From positions 73,443,410 through 73,507,409 of the forward strand of contig CM043960.1 in assembly GCA_014529385.2 (NCBI GenBank): 64,000 nucleotides of DNA, read 5' to 3'. Shown one piece after another: positions 1 through 9,986 of this stretch (the stretch's first letter is position 1; every line of letters starts with the position of its first letter). Below the pieces are notes generated by a model that worked only from the letters and a program-made list of their open reading frames with translations, was not told the origin of the DNA and made no database searches. Made by a program: the position numbers and the translations under genes. The stretch is from Adiantum capillus-veneris. Taxonomy: Eukaryota; Streptophyta; Polypodiopsida; Polypodiales; Pteridaceae.

Positions 1-1981
1 AAATCAATCTTCTATTCCCATTTACCTGACAATTGTGACAACTTTTACACCAATGTTGGACATCCACATGTAGACTTGGCCAAACATACCCCGCAAGCAA
101 AATCTTCTTCACAGTTAATTCTTGGGCAAAATGACCACCACATGCTTCTTCATGCAAACCTTTTAGAATGGCTGGAATTTCCTCAATAGTTGGTACTCTT
201 GTGCATACTTGATCCCTCCCTCTTTGATAGAGGGAGCCTTCTAGGAAGAGATATGCGCTTGCCTTCTTCATGAGTCTCCTCTTCTGAGCCTTCGTGAAGT
301 CTTGTGGAAACTCGCCCTCCAAAATGTAGCTAATAATGGGAGTCAATGACTCCAATCCCTGGTATCTCGGTCGCTTGACAGTTGCTGCCACCATGATGAC
401 CTGCACTTCTTTCTCAACACATGTAACTACTTGTTGTGCAAGTAAATCGGCATCTTCATTCTGTTTCCTAGGAATATGATATAGTTGCACTTCTTCAAAT
501 TGATTAAACAATATATGAATGGCATGAACTTTTGTCCGTAAGCTTTCATTCTTGCATGCCCAAATGCCTAGAATCTGTTTAACAATGAGAAGTGCATCTC
601 CCTTTACCATGAGGCGTTGTATACCATGGCCAATGCATATTTTTAAACCATGAAGTAGTGTGTCATATTCTGCTTCATTGTTGCTAGCTGAACTTGGTAA
701 ATTGAACTTCTCTTTCATGACCACCTCTCCACTTGGGTTGAGCAACACTAGCCCTCCCCCTACTTTTCCTACGGCTCGACGAAAAGCTCCATCAAAGAAC
801 AAGGTAAAAGCATTAGGAATACTTTTTGGTGGTGGCAATGGTAGGGTCTTTACTTCAGGCACCTTAATCTCCTTTTCATGCACCCTATAAGTGAGAATCC
901 CTGCCAATTGTGCCGCACACTATCTTCTACCTTGAAAGAGTATTGAAACTCTTGCAACTCCATAATCCACTTTGAGATCCTAGTACTAAGACTCATTTGA
1001 GATGACACCCAAGGGAACAAATTCTCTGCAGTGAGAATTACAAAAGGTTTTGGTAGCAGGTAGGATCTAAACTTTCTCACCACAAACATGAGAGAAAGCA
1101 TCATGAGTTCTGCTTCTGTGTAGTCTCTCTCCAAAGCATTCATGACCCTACTAGCAAAGTAGATGGGTCGCATCCTAGTACTGTGGGGATCTTGTTGTAG
1201 CAACACAGCACCAATTGTTTCCCTTTCAACACTAGAGCTAACAAAGAATGTGTACTCCCAACAAGGAGGCATGAGTGTTGGTAGCTCTGACAAAATGACT
1301 TTAATGTTACAAAAATACTCTTCAAGCTCATCAGACCATGCAAATTCTACTTGTTGTGTCAACTTTTGCAAAGGATGAAGCAACTCCGAAGCTAAGTGAA
1401 TAAAGTGTGACATATACTTCACTTTTTGAATGAATAATATGACCTCTTTGAGATTCTTGGGTGAGGGGAGCTCAATAAGAGCCTTTGCCTTTGAAGGATC
1501 CACCTCAATGCCTTTATAGGAAATGTTGTGACCAAGCAAGATCACTTCATCCTCAGCTATGTGACACTTGTCGGGGTTGAGTTGACCTCCCATGTCATAG
1601 AGCTTCTTTAAACCTTCTTCTAACCTTTGTAGATGCAATGATTTTGAGCTATAAATGCAAAAATCATCAATCAAAACCCTAATGGACTTTCCAAAGAATG
1701 CTTGAAACACCATGTTCATGAAGCGTTGGAAAGTTGCAGGAGCATTTGTCAGGCCAAATGGCATGACTCTAAAAGCATAACAACCCCAAGGAGTGATAAA
1801 GGTTGTTTTCAATTGATCCTCCAATGCGATACCTATTTGAAAGTAGCCTGAGTAGCCATCACACACAGTGTACTTCTCATGACCAGCTACCTCATTTAGT
1901 ATCTCATCCTGAAATGGGAGGGGAAAGTGATCTCTTTTTGTTGCCTCATTGAGTGGACGGTAATCCACACACACCCTCCAT
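1..1981 (-). mobile_element. Ty3/gypsy LTR retrotransposon fragment, Tat-type pol
   Basis: Read on the minus strand this is the middle of a Ty3/gypsy polyprotein. Reverse transcriptase lies at about 1981-1290 ([19 protein letters not shown] and a catalytic-site version LIDDF). A first RNase H follows at about 1290-900. A second, archaeal-type RNase H lies at about 860-470, recognised by NNEAEYDTLLHG. The integrase zinc finger (H..H..CxxC, ending SCHNCQ) lies at about 200-40. Two RNase H domains are the mark of the Tat lineage in plants. The element runs off the left edge of the window. On its 5' side RT stops abruptly at about 1981, where unrelated non-coding sequence begins. No LTR is visible. 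It is a broken fossil; its age cannot be judged without LTRs. Confidence 0.88.
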
Positions 1982-4087
1982 ACACAAGCCTGTCCTCAGT
2001 GGGGGCACCAATTTGAGGCGGTCCGGGGCGGGCAACAAGAAGAGCAACCTCTACACACCCTTCAAGGCTCCCGTGCTGCTCAATGGGGCTGGGGCACAAC
2101 ACAACACAAACCAAAACAACAAACCCCCAGCCAAATCCCAACTACACAAGGGGCACCACCTAGTTTAAGAGCGAACTAGGACGCAAAAGAGGAGAATCGT
2201 TAGAGCAACAGACAAACAAGCAAGGAATTTACACTAACCCTAACACCAATGGAACACTCTCACACACTAAAACACGAGAGAGAGAGAGAGAGAGAGAGTG
2301 CTCGGGCTGCTTTGAAATGTATCGGCAATGATCAAGCAAACACAACTATATATTTAAGAAAGAGAAAGAAAGGGGGAGGGGGTGCTTGTTGCATTAATAC
2401 CTTCTTACAAATCTGTCATGACAAATCAAAGTGAGATTAGTATTTGTTCACATAGCTTGCGTAAATTTCACCACAACACATAACAAAAAAAGCCACCCCA
2501 ATCACTGTCTTAAGGCTAGGGGAGTCCTCTCCACCCTGTCGCCCACTTACAGTATGTGGGATTTATGGTAGATTGATGACAACACCAGAGACAAGCTATC
2601 AAGAACTTAACAAAAAACACCAAGACACTTACGCATCATTGTTGTCCATTACTTCACGTTGGAAGGGAGACAAAATATCCAAGCTTAGTCCAAATCCACC
2701 CTCCTTGATTCAGCAAATGTTGGGCTTACACTAGTAGGAGAAATGATAGATTTCCTAATCTCAATTGAATTATCACTCTCTCTCTTACAATGGCATAGAG
2801 TTCCCTTGCTAATCCCCTATTACAACACATGCACATGCATAAGACAATGAGCTTCCACTCAAGAGCTCCTTCTAGAGAGGTTGAGCTTGGCTTCTCAAGC
2901 TATAGCATAGTGCTCTTGCTTATGGCTCCTCTTTTGTGCTAGCTACACCCTCCTTTTATAGCAATTTTGAAGGCTAGGGTTACTCCTCTAACCACGGTTG
3001 GCTTAGATTTTCAGCAATTTATCTTATTTCTTTTGCTTGGAATTATCAAGAAGTTGGTGGGGAAAGAGAGAGGAGAGAAATGGAGGTGATAGGACTTTTC
3101 ATAGTGGGTTAGTGTTAGTAGAGTTAGTATTAATTTATAAATGGAATTGGATATTTACAATGGGAGTATCCATGTAGGATACAAATAAGGAAGAAAAACT
3201 CTTAAGAGGTAAGAAAAGGTGGATTTCTTACAAGGTTGATGCTCCAAGTGTCTTGAGTAGGGCCAATTTTGACGCCTGTTGACGGTCAACTAGCTTTGAC
3301 GGTACATTTTTCCTCCACTCTTGACCTTCCTTGAGAGACAAGGTAATTGAAGCTGAGTAATCAACCACCATGATGCTGTCTTTTAAGAGAAGAGGCTGAA
3401 TTTTGTGGTTTTTTTTATAGATATGGGTAAATTGGAGGAGGAAAAATGAGACTAGGTGGTCAATTTTGGAATGGAATTGTGTGTGGGAGGTATGAGTTCA
3501 CCATGGTTTCTCTTATTCTTCAAGGTTGAGGAGAAGGTGAGTAGGGTGCAGAGAGGAGTGGTGAGAGAGGTGGGGATGATGAGTGGAGAAGTGTGTGTGA
3601 AAGAGGAAAATGATAAAGTGGAAGAGAGAGTGTGGCTGCATAGCATGGGAAAACTGGGGTCCACTAATAAAATCATAGCTCACAGCTCGTAGCTCAAAAA
3701 AATATGAAAAAATTTGAGGCAAAAGTTCAGCCTACGAGCTACAACTTTTGTTTGTATTACCTTTTCAAATTCGGAGAGCAAGTGAAGTTTAAAAATTCAG
3801 CAAAACCGACCGTTTTTTTCCACTGCACAAGGTCCTTGTGGGGTCCTTCTTTGGATGATTCTTTTGAATACCTCCAAGAGTGAGCCCTCCATAGTGCATG
3901 TATGCATGCCACCTACCCTTGACCTTATTTGGTAGGTCTATAATTGAAGATATTGTTGAGATTATGATATAAGTGAATAGTACAACTAAGAAAATCAAAT
4001 ATTGAGGGGTCTAAAAAATATGTACATGTCAAATATAAATAATATAAGTGGAAAAAATATAAAGGGGTCAAAAGGAATCTCTCTCAT
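1982..4087. other. Non-coding stretch, no gene recognised
   Basis: About 2.1 kb without a convincing reading frame. It opens abruptly at the broken edge of the Tat-type element. It holds a short (GA)n tract at about 2275-2298, a G-run near 2373-2382 and AT-rich sequence after 3700. Small open frames near 3450-3720 on both strands overlap one another and have low-complexity composition, so they are not called. The 2500-3300 part could be the LTR or untranslated region of another element, but no paired terminal repeat is present. Confidence 0.5.
2275..2298. repeat. (GA)n microsatellite
   Basis: A short run of GA dinucleotides, the first of many (GA)n/(CT)n tracts in the window. Confidence 0.95.
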
Positions 4088-4414
4088 TATGAGGCTACCA
4101 TAAAAAGATAAATATTTTTGGTGTTCTAATTTTTTAGAAAAAAACAAAATAGATGTAGGAAGGGAAAAATCACAATAGTGAAAAAATATACACCTAAATA
4201 AAACTAGTGTTTTTGGATTTTTGTTGGGGTGAAGTTACACCAAATATAAGAGAAGCTTACATGAAAATATTTCTATATGGAATAAAGAATATGAAAAATG
4301 GTAAGAAAAATTGTGGTAATGGTGAGGCAATGTACAGAGCATAAATAACACACACCTAGGTAGAAATATTTAAATAAATACCAAAATAATTATGAAAAAA
4401 TCTTTTATTTAGGC
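4088..4414. repeat. AT-rich 330-bp repeat, copy A
   Basis: Begins GAGGCTACCATAAAAAG and ends TCTTTTATTTAGGC. It is repeated almost base for base at 5993-6318 and in shortened form at 5762-5868. It carries no coding frame. It ends exactly where the LTR-type sequence at 4415 begins, so the LTR element entered or recombined at this repeat. Confidence 0.9.
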
Positions 4415-5651
4415 CCCATTTACGGGCCGCTCTCAAGGGCCCCGTAACACTTGGTATCAGAGCTAGAAATTCAAAGCTGGTCTATGCCTAACAGAGGGGG
4501 ACAAAGACCCGCCGAAAGTGACTCCAGCAGCACTCCCCTACCCGCTGCAAGATTAGAAGAAATCGCAGCGGAGGGTGTAATTGACTCTTGGGAGTATTCC
4601 GGGTGGATACGTTCGCAAGGGAGACTACAACGCCTAGACCCTATCAGCGAATCCGGGCCAGAGTTTGAGTCCGCGCCTTCGTCACCCAACACGATGAGTC
4701 ACGTGGATGGAGACTCATTTCATGGGGAGAGGAACGACCCTCCCCGCGATGACAGAATGGACAGGTGGGAGGCTATACTAGAGTCTCAAGCCGCGCTGGT
4801 CCAACAGCTCGTACAGGTAAGTCTGTTGAATGCTCAGAATGCCACAGCAGACAAAGGAAAAGGACCGGCAAGCACGTCGGGAGCACCCGCGAGTGGGAGT
4901 GATGGGATGGGGAGTTTCAAGCCTATCAAGCCCACTCCCTACTCGGGCCAACGGGACTCAATGATACTGGAGAAATGGATCCGCGACACAGAGAGTTTCT
5001 ACCGCACAAGCAAAATGGAAGAACACTTATGGACATCCGTGGTGTCTCATTTCTTAGCAGAGGATGCTTACAGTTGGTTCCTCCTAGAAGAGAGGAAAAA
5101 CCCCTACATGTCATGGACCCGCCTCAAGGCTGAGATGCGGGACTACTTCGTTCCGAAGAATGAAGACTTCAGACACTTAGACGAATGGAGGGCCATCACC
5201 CAAGGCGAAAGCAAGCTGCAGGAGTATGTGTCCAAATACAGGCAGTCCATGCTGAAAGTGGAACAGATGACATGGGAGTAGTACTCCACTCTTGGTGAAC
5301 CGTGCGCATCCTACCGGGTAGCTAAGAGGGGGCCGGTTGTTCAACCGGAGCCGGGGTGGCAATCCTCACGTCCATAAAACCATCTACCCATTCTAGGTTG
5401 GAGTTAGGTCAACCCAGTCTTCAGAGGCGTTGGAGAGGCCTCCGTCCCTTTTTGTAATCAACTTTTTGAATCAATACAAAGCGCCCGTCACGGGCTTGTT
5501 TCTACAAATCTTGTCTCGCACGTCCCTTCGAAATACTTGCTCAACTTGTTGTGAAGTCGGCTAACTTGTGTTCAGGTGAAGGATCGGCTAACGCGCGCGG
5601 CCCCTAAGTCCCATTTACGGGCCGCTCTCCAGGGCCCCGTAACACTTGGTA
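4415..5651 (+). mobile_element. Short LTR retroelement with a gag-like frame (LARD/TRIM-like)
   Basis: The last 35 bp of an LTR end at 4449 (CCCCGTAACA). They are followed by a primer-binding site TGGTATCAGAGC (4452-4463), complementary to initiator tRNA-Met. A frame from about 4451 to 5281 encodes a capsid-type Gag: an acidic, Ser-rich N-terminus, then a Retrotrans_gag-like region (WIRDTESFYRTSKMEEHLW, WTRLKAEMRDYF) near residues 160-270. LTR-like sequence without coding, including promoter- and poly(A)-like AT-rich stretches, fills about 5282-5644 and ends with the same 35 bp. There is no pol, so it is a broken or non-autonomous element. The few bases CTTGGTAT after the LTR end also occur at both ends, which suggests recombination and not a simple insertion. 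Confidence 0.75.
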
Positions 5652-5761
5652 TTCAATTGGTTGTAAAGCCTCTTGACCATAGACCAAGTGAAATGGTGTG
5701 AGGTAACTCACTGTGGCAATAACAAAGAGCCGAAAAACGGCTATCATTAGCCCTCCCCCTG
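5652..5761. repeat. 110-bp spacer repeat, copy 1
   Basis: Runs from TTCAATTGGTTGTAAAGC to CCCTCCCCCTG. The same sequence recurs at 5881-5992 and its right half at 6569-6637. The left part, together with the bases before copy 2 (TAGTTCAATTGG), resembles a polymerase III box A, but no box B can be matched, so a tRNA-derived SINE is only a possibility. Confidence 0.8.
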
Positions 5762-5868
5762 GAGGCTACCATAAAAAGATAAATATTTTTGGTGTTCTAA
5801 TTTTTTAGAAAAAAACAAAATAGATGTAGGAAGGGAAAAATCACAATAGTGAAAAAATCTTTTATTTA
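5762..5868. repeat. AT-rich repeat, copy B (internally shortened)
   Basis: Matches the two ends of the 330-bp repeat with the middle missing. The join lies at TGAAAAAAT, a 9-bp string present twice in the full copies, so the middle was probably lost by pairing between these short direct repeats. Confidence 0.85.
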
Positions 5869-5880
5869 GGCTCTTTGTTT

Positions 5881-5992
5881 AGTTCAATTGGTTGTAAAGC
5901 CTCTTGACCATAGACCAAGTGAAATGGTGTGAGGTAACTCACTGTGGCAATAACAAAGAGCCGAAAAATGGCTATCATTAGCTCTCCCCCTG
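5881..5992. repeat. 110-bp spacer repeat, copy 2
   Basis: Second copy of the 5652-5761 spacer. A short inverted repeat, GGCTCTTTGTT at about 5868 and AACAAAGAGCC at about 5953, brackets most of it and could be the ends of a 95-bp MITE. No matching target duplication is visible. Confidence 0.75.
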
Positions 5993-6318
5993 GAGGCTAC
6001 CATAAAAAGATAAATATTTTTGGTGTTCTAATTTTTTAGAAAAAAACAAAATAGATGTAGGAAGGGAAAAATCACAATAGTGAAAAAATATACACCTAAA
6101 TAAAACTAGTTTTTTTGGATTTTTGTTGGGGTGGAGTTACACCAAATATAAGAGAAGCTTATATGAAAATATTTCTATATGGAATAAAGAATATGAAAAA
6201 TGGTAAGAAAAATTGTGGTAATGGTGAGGCAATGTACAGAGCATAAATAACACACACCTAGGTAGAAATATTTAAATAAATACCAAAATAATTATGAAAA
6301 AATCTTTTATTTAGGCCC
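5993..6318. repeat. AT-rich 330-bp repeat, copy C
   Basis: Full-length copy of the repeat at 4088-4414 with only a handful of visible differences. No coding frame. Confidence 0.9.
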
Positions 6319-6360
6319 TATATACAAAGAAATATTTACATACGTATGGGCCATAATATA

Positions 6361-6362
<2 letters not shown>

Positions 6363-6437
<75 letters not shown>
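6363..6437. repeat. (TA)n microsatellite
   Basis: About 37 uninterrupted TA units. Confidence 0.98.
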
Positions 6438-6440
<3 letters not shown>

Positions 6441-7904
6441 GCTCAACTAGCCCAATGACTAGCTAATTGAGGGTTTTTTAAGAAGATATGGGAAAAGTCC
6501 CGTGACTCACGGACGCCTAAGTACAGTGACATGGTAGGGATAGCCACAGTGTTTGGGTGATTTTGGTAGGGTGAGGTAACTCACTGTGGCAATAACAAAG
6601 AGCCGAAAAATGGCTATCATTAGCCCTCCCCCTGGATGATGGTATATTCATCCAGGGCCGCCTTGGAGAGCGGCCCCGAAAAACGGCTATCATCGCTAGT
6701 GGGGGAACCCCTTCCCTTCAAAATTTTTTCCCATGAGGACGTGTGGGAACTGGCCCCAACCGGGCGCACCCATCTGCCATGTCATCATTGCATTGACCAC
6801 AAATCCTCACGCGAGCATCGATGATGTCAATTAAAATCTACCGCTTGGAGCACCCACTAGGCCACCGTCCGATTACCAAAAATGCACCAAGTAAGCCCAG
6901 CGTAGCGCTCACAGCGCCGAACCCATAGTGCACACAAGGAGAGCTCTCCATTTATCTTGCTTGTGACTAATGACGGACACTGCCTTGCCCTTATACCATG
7001 TGATTCAATGCAAAAACCCCGCCTGTGGGATATTCACCTGCCACGTGGCAGCTCGTAGGAACCCCCCTCCATGTGAAAAAAAACCTTCATTTCATGGGAA
7101 AAACCCCCCATTGGGGTACCAACTTGTCCCAGCCATTTGTGGCTCCAGAATCCGGCTCGCGATCCACAAAGAACAGCCGAGACTCCTTGCTTCTGGCTTC
7201 AAGCCGCATAATCCCCACCTCATCTGGGATTTGGGATGACCTACAGTCGAGGCCGCAAAAACACTAGATTTTATCTCCAACCAACGAGCAAAAATTGCAC
7301 CCAACCTTCCAACTGCTGTAACTTTACTCCGTTTGATGATCAATGAATCCTTGTTAGCTCCATACACCGCATAGAACCTTCTCAAACTTTGTCGAGGCCC
7401 AAAAATTCCAGATGGCACGACTCCCCATGTGGTTAGGTGGGCACCTTCAAATGGCCATATTCTTCAATCCATAACTCTGATCTGCAATGGAAAAGACGAA
7501 CATGCTCCATAATTCGAGCACTACGAGTCTGTACATTGACATCCACTTGGGCCATTTGTCCCCAAGTGCCCTACCCGGCGAGGTTCTGCAACACACTGCA
7601 CCTTCAAACTCAAATATCTTGGGCTCCGTAGCTCGGTTTGATGACCTGTCTCAACCTGCCCCTTCAACATTCCAAGCTCTACAATTCTAGGCTCAAATAT
7701 TTCCCTTTGAACCTCCTTCATCTGCTACCCAAATTAGCTCTTTTTGGAGCCTTTCTTGGCCTATAAATCGCATCAGTGATACATATCCGTTGCTACAGCT
7801 GTCTACCCATGATCTTTATAGTTGCTCTGACACTTTGACATACTTCTTCTAGCCTGCACATACCCGCCCATGCCATCTTGTATGGTCGACCAACTTTGGC
7901 TGCA
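6438..7904. other. Unassigned GC-richer stretch
   Basis: Contains another half copy of the spacer repeat at 6569-6637, and a nearby echo of AAAAACGGCTATCAT at about 6677. From 6640 to 7800 the sequence is clearly less AT-rich than its surroundings. Small frames occur on both strands, but they overlap and show no domain. The composition would fit an LTR or a captured fragment; neither can be shown from the sequence. Confidence 0.4.
6569..6637. repeat. Spacer repeat, right half, copy 3
   Basis: GTGAGGTAACTCACTGTGG through CCCTCCCCCTGGA matches the right half of the spacers at 5652 and 5881. It includes the small hairpin AGCCGAAAAATGGCT. Confidence 0.85.
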
Positions 7905-7950
7905 CCAACGTCTTCGAAAGGTCAAAATGACCTATGAGACCAAACCGGAC
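7905..7950 (-). repeat. LINE-like 3' tail motif (SINE candidate)
   Basis: CGTCTTCGAAAGGTCAAAAT followed by GACCTATGAGACC closely resembles the 3' end of the LINE at 26282 (minus strand), including the perfect hairpin AGGTCA-AAA-TGACCT. The flanks differ from the LINE, so this looks like a separate short element sharing the tail. A similar copy lies at 25755-25800. Confidence 0.5.
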
Positions 7951-8071
7951 AGAGATGTAGGGGATTGGAGAGATTGATAGGGATAGAGCGAGAGGAAGTG
8001 GAGGGAAATATTTAGAGAGATAAGATATGAAAAAGTAAGAGGCGGAAAAAGAGTTAACAAGAGAAAGGGAA

Positions 8072-8073
<2 letters not shown>

Positions 8074-8144
<71 letters not shown>
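8074..8144. repeat. (GA)n microsatellite at LINE 3' junction
   Basis: About 35 GA units. The tract directly abuts the 3' end of the LINE fragment at 8145, just as (GA)n abuts the 3' end of the longer copy near 26270. Confidence 0.95.
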
Positions 8145-8148
<4 letters not shown>

Positions 8149-8768
8149 ATTATCGTCCTTGGAGGTCAAATATGACCTATGGGACCAAAGTTACATGTGA
8201 TGTATTATGGTTGATGAGTGACTCTCAATGCTCCAAAACTATGGTGATGAGAGTCACAATAAAGAGCCCACACTATGGCCCTGGGAGAGGAAAGTGTGTA
8301 GGTCTAAGTCATGGCTGAAAATTTGAGAGAAGCAAGTTTGGATGTAACCAAAAACTAAGCACTCTACTATTGTGTGGTACTCAGGCTCTCGAACTTGCAG
8401 TGAGCATAATGTGCACAGTCAATTTGACTCTTCTCCATTGCCCCAACGTCATGTCTTGCATTGAAGGAAATGGGAGTTAAGCCGAATGCCTACGATATTG
8501 CATATCGCTGACAAGGGGATAGGCTCAAGCATGTAAGAGTGACTACGGTTTCCTCTTTTAGTGAAGAACAGGGTTTTTGTAGTTGGGGGCAATATGGGTG
8601 GTGTAATGTATGAAGCGTGACCCACCGGATTTCTCTCAAGCCGTAATACATTGGCGTTGTAGAAAAGCTTCATTCACTTGGGAGTCAATTGAAGCATCAT
8701 GTAGCAAGTGTAATGCGTCCCATCTCCCAAACCACTTCTTTATGTCTTGCATCCATCCCGTGCTCACA
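8145..8768 (-). mobile_element. LINE 3' fragment, 5'-truncated copy
   Basis: Aligns base for base, with scattered substitutions, to the last 620 bp of the LINE at 26282-26905. It covers the C-terminal part of ORF2 with the Cys/His zinc-finger region and the short 3' untranslated tail. Homology stops abruptly at about 8768, the usual 5' truncation of a LINE copy. On the minus strand the 3' end reads GGACGATAATAAAAT and then runs straight into (CT)n with no poly(A). The coding remnant is not open throughout. Confidence 0.88.
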
Positions 8769-9020
8769 TTAGGAAGAGAATGAGGTCTATGAGGGCCTCT
8801 TTATTTGCCATGAGATTATGGAGGTGATTAACACTTTGACGAATAGGTGCATGCCATGTGTGCAAGAATTGTGGGTGTGTAAGAGAGGTGTAAGAATGGT
8901 CAAAGGATGCACTTTTCCCCCCAAAAAAGTGGGGGAACAACTTTATGATTTTTAGTCTTTGATAACTCTTACATACGATCTCCCATTTGAGTGGAGATTA
9001 TATATCTATAATCTGCACGC
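8769..9020. other. Unassigned; 5' part repeated at 57290
   Basis: No gene. The first 45 bp (ATTAGGAAGAGAATG ... GAGGGCCTCTTTATTTG) recur at about 57290-57337, so this belongs to a dispersed repeat of unknown type. Confidence 0.5.
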
Positions 9021-9021
9021 C

Positions 9022-9100
9022 AAGAACCTTCAAGTTCTTGTACGATCTCCGTTTTGAACAATTTTGCTCCGTTTTGTAAAAACTCTGGCTCTCTAAGTAC
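9022..9100. repeat. 80-bp direct repeat, left copy
   Basis: ACCTTCAAGTTCTTGTACGA to CTCTGGCTCTCTAAGTA. It is repeated at 9399-9478 with very few differences. The two copies bracket the HMA exon fragment and the (CT)n tract between them. Confidence 0.9.
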
Positions 9101-9199
9101 CTTCCATGTTGTATAACGCTCTTTTGATTTTGCGCTCACATCTTGGGCAATCCATGGCCACATGCAGCTCCACCACCTGGTTTTTCGACTGCAAGATTT
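9101..9199 (-). pseudogene. Captured exon of a heavy-metal-associated (HMA) domain protein
   Basis: On the minus strand the frame reads QVVELHVAMDCPRCERKI and continues KRALYNMEG. This is the first half of an HMA fold with the metal-binding M-x-C-x-x-C motif (MDCPRC), as found in plant HIPP/HPP-type copper chaperone-like proteins. The last codons are followed by a good splice donor (AAG|GTACTT), so this is a host first or second exon with its exon-intron border. The expected next exon (second half of the ferredoxin-like fold and the isoprenylation motif) is not found within the next kilobase to the left. Upstream on the minus strand the frame dissolves into (GA)n. I read it as a transduplicated gene fragment; a decayed host gene is the alternative. 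Confidence 0.7.
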
Positions 9200-9210
9200 G
9201 ATTGTGTGCG

Positions 9211-9213
9211 CTC

Positions 9214-9297
<84 letters not shown>
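9211..9297. repeat. (CT)n microsatellite
   Basis: About 43 CT units with one CG interruption. It lies between the HMA exon and the right 80-bp direct repeat. Confidence 0.95.
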
Positions 9298-9299
<2 letters not shown>

Positions 9300-9398
9300 G
9301 ATTGAAAATTCAGAGTTATGCACTTGCCTCTTCCATCACTCAAGTTGAATAGAAAAAGAACGCTTTCTGTTGCTGCTAGCCTTTGAACATTTCAAAGC

Positions 9399-9478
9399 TA
9401 CAAGCACCTTCAAGTTCTTGTACGATTCTCCGTTTTGAACAATTTTTCTCCGTTATGTAAAAACTCTGGCTCTCTAAG
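9399..9478. repeat. 80-bp direct repeat, right copy
   Basis: Second copy of 9022-9100. Confidence 0.9.
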
Positions 9479-9490
9479 TATTTGAGTCAT

Positions 9491-9582
9491 TGCGTCATTG
9501 TATCTATATGCGTAATTGTGTCATTGTATCTATATGCGTCATTGCGTCATTGTATCTATATACGTAATTGCGTCATTGTATT
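9491..9582. repeat. 26-bp tandem repeat
   Basis: Nearly four units of GCGTCATTGTATCTATATGC followed by GTAATT. It lies just upstream of the CACTA gene. Confidence 0.85.
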
Positions 9583-9986
9583 TAATGGTCTTTGCATCCA
9601 CTTCAGGTACGTATGCTCTAGGTATGTTCTCACAAGCAGAGACGACGAGCACCTCTCTCTCTCTCTCTCTATCTATCTATCTACTTGTCCATGTTTTCTA
9701 CTCCATTCATTCAATATTAAGTTTAAATGTTCGTGTATTTGATGCAGGTATGGATGATGAGGAGTTTCTTTCTTCTTTGTCACCCGAGCGCGTTCCTACT
9801 CCATCCGCATCTGCCTCTGTTTCGGTGTCCTCAGCGCGATCTGAAGCTTCGGTGTCAACGAGATGATCTTCACACTCGTCTAGGCGCTGGCGCTCTAGTG
9901 GTGGAGGTGGCGTTTGTTCTGGGGGTGCCGCCACCGATGCTTTGACACCGCTTCCTGTTCAACGAAGCTCTTAACCCTCCCCTTCT

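Noticed and set aside
660-890. Plus-strand frame inside the Tat-type element
   Set aside because: It lies opposite the minus-strand archaeal RNase H region and is only its shadow.
3452-3722. Overlapping small frames on both strands
   Set aside because: Low-complexity Ser/Thr/Val composition, mutual overlap and no domain or splice context.
5874-5925. tRNA gene (TAGTTCAATTGG resembles a box A)
   Set aside because: No box B and no cloverleaf can be drawn; at best a decayed SINE head.
6970-7721. Several frames of 60-108 codons in the GC-richer stretch
   Set aside because: All overlap each other on both strands with no motif; expected by chance in less AT-rich sequence.
8969-9343. Open frames made largely of Arg-Glu or Ser-Leu repeats (also at 20475-20906, 21747-22147, 23719-24213, 24567-25460, 33052-33811, 34582-34943)
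   Set aside because: They are translations of (GA)n/(CT)n/(CA)n tracts, which stay open in every frame; no domain outside the repeat except the HMA exon at 9101-9199.
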